This document shows, one piece after another, positions 61,495 through 64,000 of a stretch of 64,000 nucleotides of DNA (positions are counted from its first letter, which is position 1; each line of letters opens with the position of its first letter). The DNA lies in NCBI GenBank assembly GCA_025352065.1, contig JANXUC010000056.1:1-64000 (forward strand), in the 5' to 3' direction. Under the pieces are notes generated by a model. It saw nothing but the letters and a program-made list of their open reading frames with translations, searched no databases and had not been told where the DNA came from. The translations under genes were made by a program, and so were the position numbers. This DNA comes from Acidobacteriaceae bacterium. Lineage in GTDB: Bacteria > Acidobacteriota > Terriglobia > Terriglobales > Acidobacteriaceae.

Positions 61495-62757
61495 ATGAAA
61501 CTTGCCACCTTCCTATTCTTGCTCCTGACCTCGACCTCCATCGCCGTGGGACAGAAAACTCTGCCCGCCCTAAAGGACGGAACCGTCATTGACGAAAAAA
61601 CAGACTTTCGTCAAGACGGCCCGCTTCACATTGAAGGCCATGTAAAGCTGAAAGGGATTTTTCTCGATCTGCGCGGACCCATCACAGTAGCTTCCGGCGC
61701 CGACCTCACGCTTGAAGACGTAAAAATCAAAGTCTCTGACCCTCCGGGCGCGGCCAACGGAACCAGTGGACTGCAATGTGAAGGTCCTGCGAAAATCACT
61801 GTCCTCCGATCCACCTTGGCCGCTGAAGGCACCGCGCACCCTATGTGGGGCCTGCAAGGCGAAGTCACCGTTGATGACTTCCAAACAAAGAACACAGAAT
61901 TCCATTTAAATCACGTGAACGCCAACCTCAATAACTTCACAATCTTCGAGTTGGAGATTTCCCGCTCGAGTAAGGTCGTGGGTCGGCACCTGCGACTGGT
62001 ATTTCTTTCCACCCATACCGGCGACGACGACAAGATCGAGTTCTCCAATATTCCCGCCGACCAGCCTTTTTCGCAAAAGCTGCGCATGGGATCGCAGGCT
62101 ACCGCCGATCTCTCCGACACGACGGTGCAACTTTTTCTGCTCTACGTGCATGGCAGCAGTGACGTGAGTTTGAGTCACATCGGACGCGCGCAACTAGCCA
62201 TCTTTCCCGATTGCAAAGGAACGCTCACCCTGCCGCACGGAATTATCGGCTCAGCGAAAACACATATACTCGTTCCAGAACTTAGCGCTTCGAACTGTCC
62301 CTTCCACATCTACCTCAACGATGTCAATGCGGACACTTGGGACGTTTACGCTCGCGGAAACGCCGATGTTACTTTCACCGGGAGCGTTATTGACGAACTG
62401 ACGGCGGATGGCAAGGCCAAAATCACTGTTCGCGATTCGGAAGTCTATGCCGACTGGCTCTCTTTCGGCGCCGATTCCACTCTGCGAGTGGAGAATTCCA
62501 CCGTCGGCGCGCTGCGACTGGCTGCACAGAGGCCGGACTTAGCAACAAGCCAGATTCGATTGAACGGACGCAGTCAAGCAACTTTTGATCACGTGAAATT
62601 CGATTGCGGTATCGTTGCCGCTGACGACTCCACACTCGCGATTCACAATTCTCTAACCCCTCCCAACTATATTCGACGCGGAGAGCATGCTGTCGTTCGT
62701 GCCGACCCCGAACTTAAAATCGAGATGCTGACGACGGATACTCCGCGGAAGAACTAA
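61495..62757 (+). CDS. Secreted beta-helix-like hypothetical protein
   Basis: From the ATG at 61495 this 420-residue protein has a signal peptide (LATFLFLLLTSTSIAVGQ). It then shows many short strand-turn units (GPLHIEGHVKLKGIFLDLRG, ADLTLEDVKIKVSD, GNADVTFTGSVIDELTADGK, STLRVENSTVGALRL). The rhythm suggests a right-handed beta-helix, as in pectate-lyase-like proteins, but I see no known catalytic motif. It is followed 21 bases later by the mutarotase-like gene, so both may serve the same sugar locus. Confidence 0.7.
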   Translation: MKLATFLFLLLTSTSIAVGQKTLPALKDGTVIDEKTDFRQDGPLHIEGHVKLKGIFLDLRGPITVASGADLTLEDVKIKVSDPPGAANGTSGLQCEGPAKITVLRSTLAAEGTAHPMWGLQGEVTVDDFQTKNTEFHLNHVNANLNNFTIFELEISRSSKVVGRHLRLVFLSTHTGDDDKIEFSNIPADQPFSQKLRMGSQATADLSDTTVQLFLLYVHGSSDVSLSHIGRAQLAIFPDCKGTLTLPHGIIGSAKTHILVPELSASNCPFHIYLNDVNADTWDVYARGNADVTFTGSVIDELTADGKAKITVRDSEVYADWLSFGADSTLRVENSTVGALRLAAQRPDLATSQIRLNGRSQATFDHVKFDCGIVAADDSTLAIHNSLTPPNYIRRGEHAVVRADPELKIEMLTTDTPRKN

Positions 62758-62778
62758 GAATTAAAGGACAAGAATTAC

Positions 62779-63771
62779 ATGAGTTGCAAGGTAAGCACCG
62801 AGTGGTCCTATCGCGGGCTGCGCACCATAGTCTTGGAGAACAAGTTTCTCCGCATCGTCGTCCTGCCTGAAGCCGGCGCGAAGATCTGGCAGATCACCTA
62901 CAAGCCCCTGGATTCCGATTTGCTCTGGAATAACCCTCGTATCGCTCCCGCTCGTCTGCCGATGAATTCGCGCTACGACGATCTGTGGAGCGGCGGCTGG
63001 GATGAACTCTTCCCCAGCGACGAAGCCGGATTGATCGACGGCGAAATCTATCCGGACCACGGCGAGTTCTGGACTGGCGACTGGCAAGCGGAGGCCTTTC
63101 ACGCGGAGAACAAGGCAGGAGTGATATTGCGTTTTACCACTCCCATCAGCGCGATTTCAGTCGAGAAAACAATCTGGATTGAACCCGATTCTGCTCGCAT
63201 TCGATTCCGTCACCAGATGACCAACCGGGGAAACGCACCTTTTCCATTTCTCTGGAAACTACATCCAGCCATGGCAGTAACTCCGCAGCACCGCGTAGAT
63301 TTCCCCGCTATGAAGGTTGTTCTGGAACCAGCATTTCCCGGAACCCTCGGCGGCGGCCCCAGCAGCTTCACTTGGCCAACCGCGAAGGTCGGTGGTAAAG
63401 ACATTGATTTACGTCCTATTCCTGCTGAATCCGAGCGCCAGCTTTACTTCTTCTACGGAACGGAGATGGCTGCAGGTTGGTGCGCGCTGACCAATACAGC
63501 GAATCGCCTCTCTTGCGGGCTAGTTTTTGACCAAAAGGTTTTCCCGAGTTGCTGGCTGTTCGCCAGCTATGGCGGATGGCGCAACTACAACGTCGCCGTG
63601 CTGGAACCCTGCACCGGGTACCCGTTGAATTTTGAAGCGATGCAAGCGGCAGGCCGCCACAAGACGTTGGCCCCAGGACAGGTTCTGGATACCGAAGTTT
63701 TGTTCACCGTGCAGGAAAATATACAGTCAGTTCAACGCATCGAAGAGGATGGGACAATCATCGCTGGCTGA
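62779..63771 (+). CDS. Galactose mutarotase-fold protein (aldose-1-epimerase-like, DUF5107/DUF4432 type)
   Basis: This 330-residue cytoplasmic protein has a beta-sandwich mutarotase fold: VLENKFLRIVVLPEAGAKIW, DDLWSGGWDELFPSDEAGLI, YPDHGEFWTGDWQAEAFH and FPFLWKLHPAMAVTP. The His and Glu positions fit carbohydrate-binding enzymes of this superfamily. Function is probably sugar epimerisation or ring opening, or carbohydrate recognition. AAAGGA lies upstream. It is convergent with the EamA gene at the right edge. Confidence 0.8.
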   Translation: MSCKVSTEWSYRGLRTIVLENKFLRIVVLPEAGAKIWQITYKPLDSDLLWNNPRIAPARLPMNSRYDDLWSGGWDELFPSDEAGLIDGEIYPDHGEFWTGDWQAEAFHAENKAGVILRFTTPISAISVEKTIWIEPDSARIRFRHQMTNRGNAPFPFLWKLHPAMAVTPQHRVDFPAMKVVLEPAFPGTLGGGPSSFTWPTAKVGGKDIDLRPIPAESERQLYFFYGTEMAAGWCALTNTANRLSCGLVFDQKVFPSCWLFASYGGWRNYNVAVLEPCTGYPLNFEAMQAAGRHKTLAPGQVLDTEVLFTVQENIQSVQRIEEDGTIIAG

Positions 63772-63778
63772 TTGATTT

Positions 63779-64000
63779 TCACGACTTTAACTTTGGCGGC
63801 GCAGCCGGCTCCATCGACAAAAGAATCGCCGCCACAATCGCCAGCACAATCCCAACTCCCTGCCCCGCCGTAAGATGCTCGTGCAGCACCGTGACCGCGA
63901 ATGCCACGGTCAGCAGGGGATACAGCGAGATCAAGGCAGTCACGATCGCAGCCTTTCCACCGGATTCCATCGCCACGAAACACGTCAGCGCTCCCAGCCC
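63779..64000 (-). CDS. EamA-family transporter, partial (continues past the right edge)
   Basis: The last 73 codons of an EamA (drug/metabolite transporter) gene are seen: LGALTCFVAMESGGKAAIVT, LISLYPLLTVAFAVTVLHEH, and GIVLAIVAAILLSMEPA. The frame is open to base 64000, so the start lies outside the window. An ATG at 63976 is internal to the helix and unlikely to be the start. It resembles the interrupted EamA gene at 45977-46417. Confidence 0.85.
   Translation of the reverse strand, partial: GLGALTCFVAMESGGKAAIVTALISLYPLLTVAFAVTVLHEHLTAGQGVGIVLAIVAAILLSMEPAAPPKLKS

Noticed and set aside
1-64000. rRNA, tRNA, CRISPR array, integrase or prophage
   Set aside because: I looked for conserved rRNA strings, cloverleaf-like arms, regularly spaced repeats and phage or transposase motifs and saw none; a computational scan would be needed to exclude a tRNA.

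Overview
The window looks like a chromosomal segment of an Acidobacteriota, probably a Terriglobia relative of Koribacter or Sulfotelmatobacter. This is inferred from protein families, not from any rRNA. The pointers are an Oar-type TonB-dependent receptor with a carboxypeptidase-regulatory N-terminus and an FRFFF C-terminus, a VWFA-related acidobacterial protein, a CRTAC1/ASPIC-UnbV protein, YXWGXW-repeat proteins, and many small stress-associated membrane proteins. I saw no rRNA, tRNA, CRISPR array, integrase or transposase gene.

Layout. 0-6 kb: two single-domain response regulators, a CHASE3 histidine kinase, a NarL-type regulator, and CsbD and BON stress proteins. 6-7 kb: three overlapping genes whose middle member is a stand-alone GroEL apical domain. 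7.2-9.7 kb: a class D sortase, a secreted protein with an LPKTA sorting signal, and a VWFA protein. 9.7-13.7 kb: small stress proteins, a metallothionein missed by a 60-residue ORF cutoff, a broken Gln-rich gene and a degenerate receiver. 13.7-17.4 kb: phosphoketolase and acetate kinase. 17.5-26.7 kb: envelope and stress genes (SYLF, Dps, CsbD, zinc-dependent phospholipase C-like, DUF3309, YXWGXW, OmpA, Thivi_2564). 27-31 kb: a GH130 phosphorylase and a two-domain GT4 protein. 31-40 kb: oxidoreductases, an XRE-cupin regulator, a fasciclin protein and small membrane proteins. 40.3-44.7 kb: a LolD/FtsX/AttH-type export operon. 45.8-64 kb: a carbohydrate region with SIS isomerase, enolase-superfamily protein, PocR-AraC regulator, SDR, GH36 galactosidase, TonB receptor, CRTAC1, TPR protein, mutarotase-like protein and EamA transporters.

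How the genes work together. The left 27 kb and 34-36 kb read as a stress and envelope-maintenance region. It holds paralogous small proteins (two CsbD, two Lmo0937, two fasciclin) mixed with sensors. The right 18 kb reads as a sugar uptake and breakdown locus: TonB receptor for import, secreted GH36, then SDR, enolase and SIS enzymes inside the cell, under the PocR-AraC regulator. The phosphoketolase pair would turn sugar phosphates into acetyl phosphate and then acetate plus ATP.

Disrupted genes are unusually common. I find seven: a Gln-rich secreted protein, a zinc ribbon, an Lmo0937 paralog, an Acg-type FMN oxidoreductase, a Fic protein, a small membrane protein and an EamA transporter. 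A short inverted-repeat element with a TTGTCATTCCGA core occurs in two full copies and one probable remnant. All family assignments come from reading motifs by eye; no database search was run.
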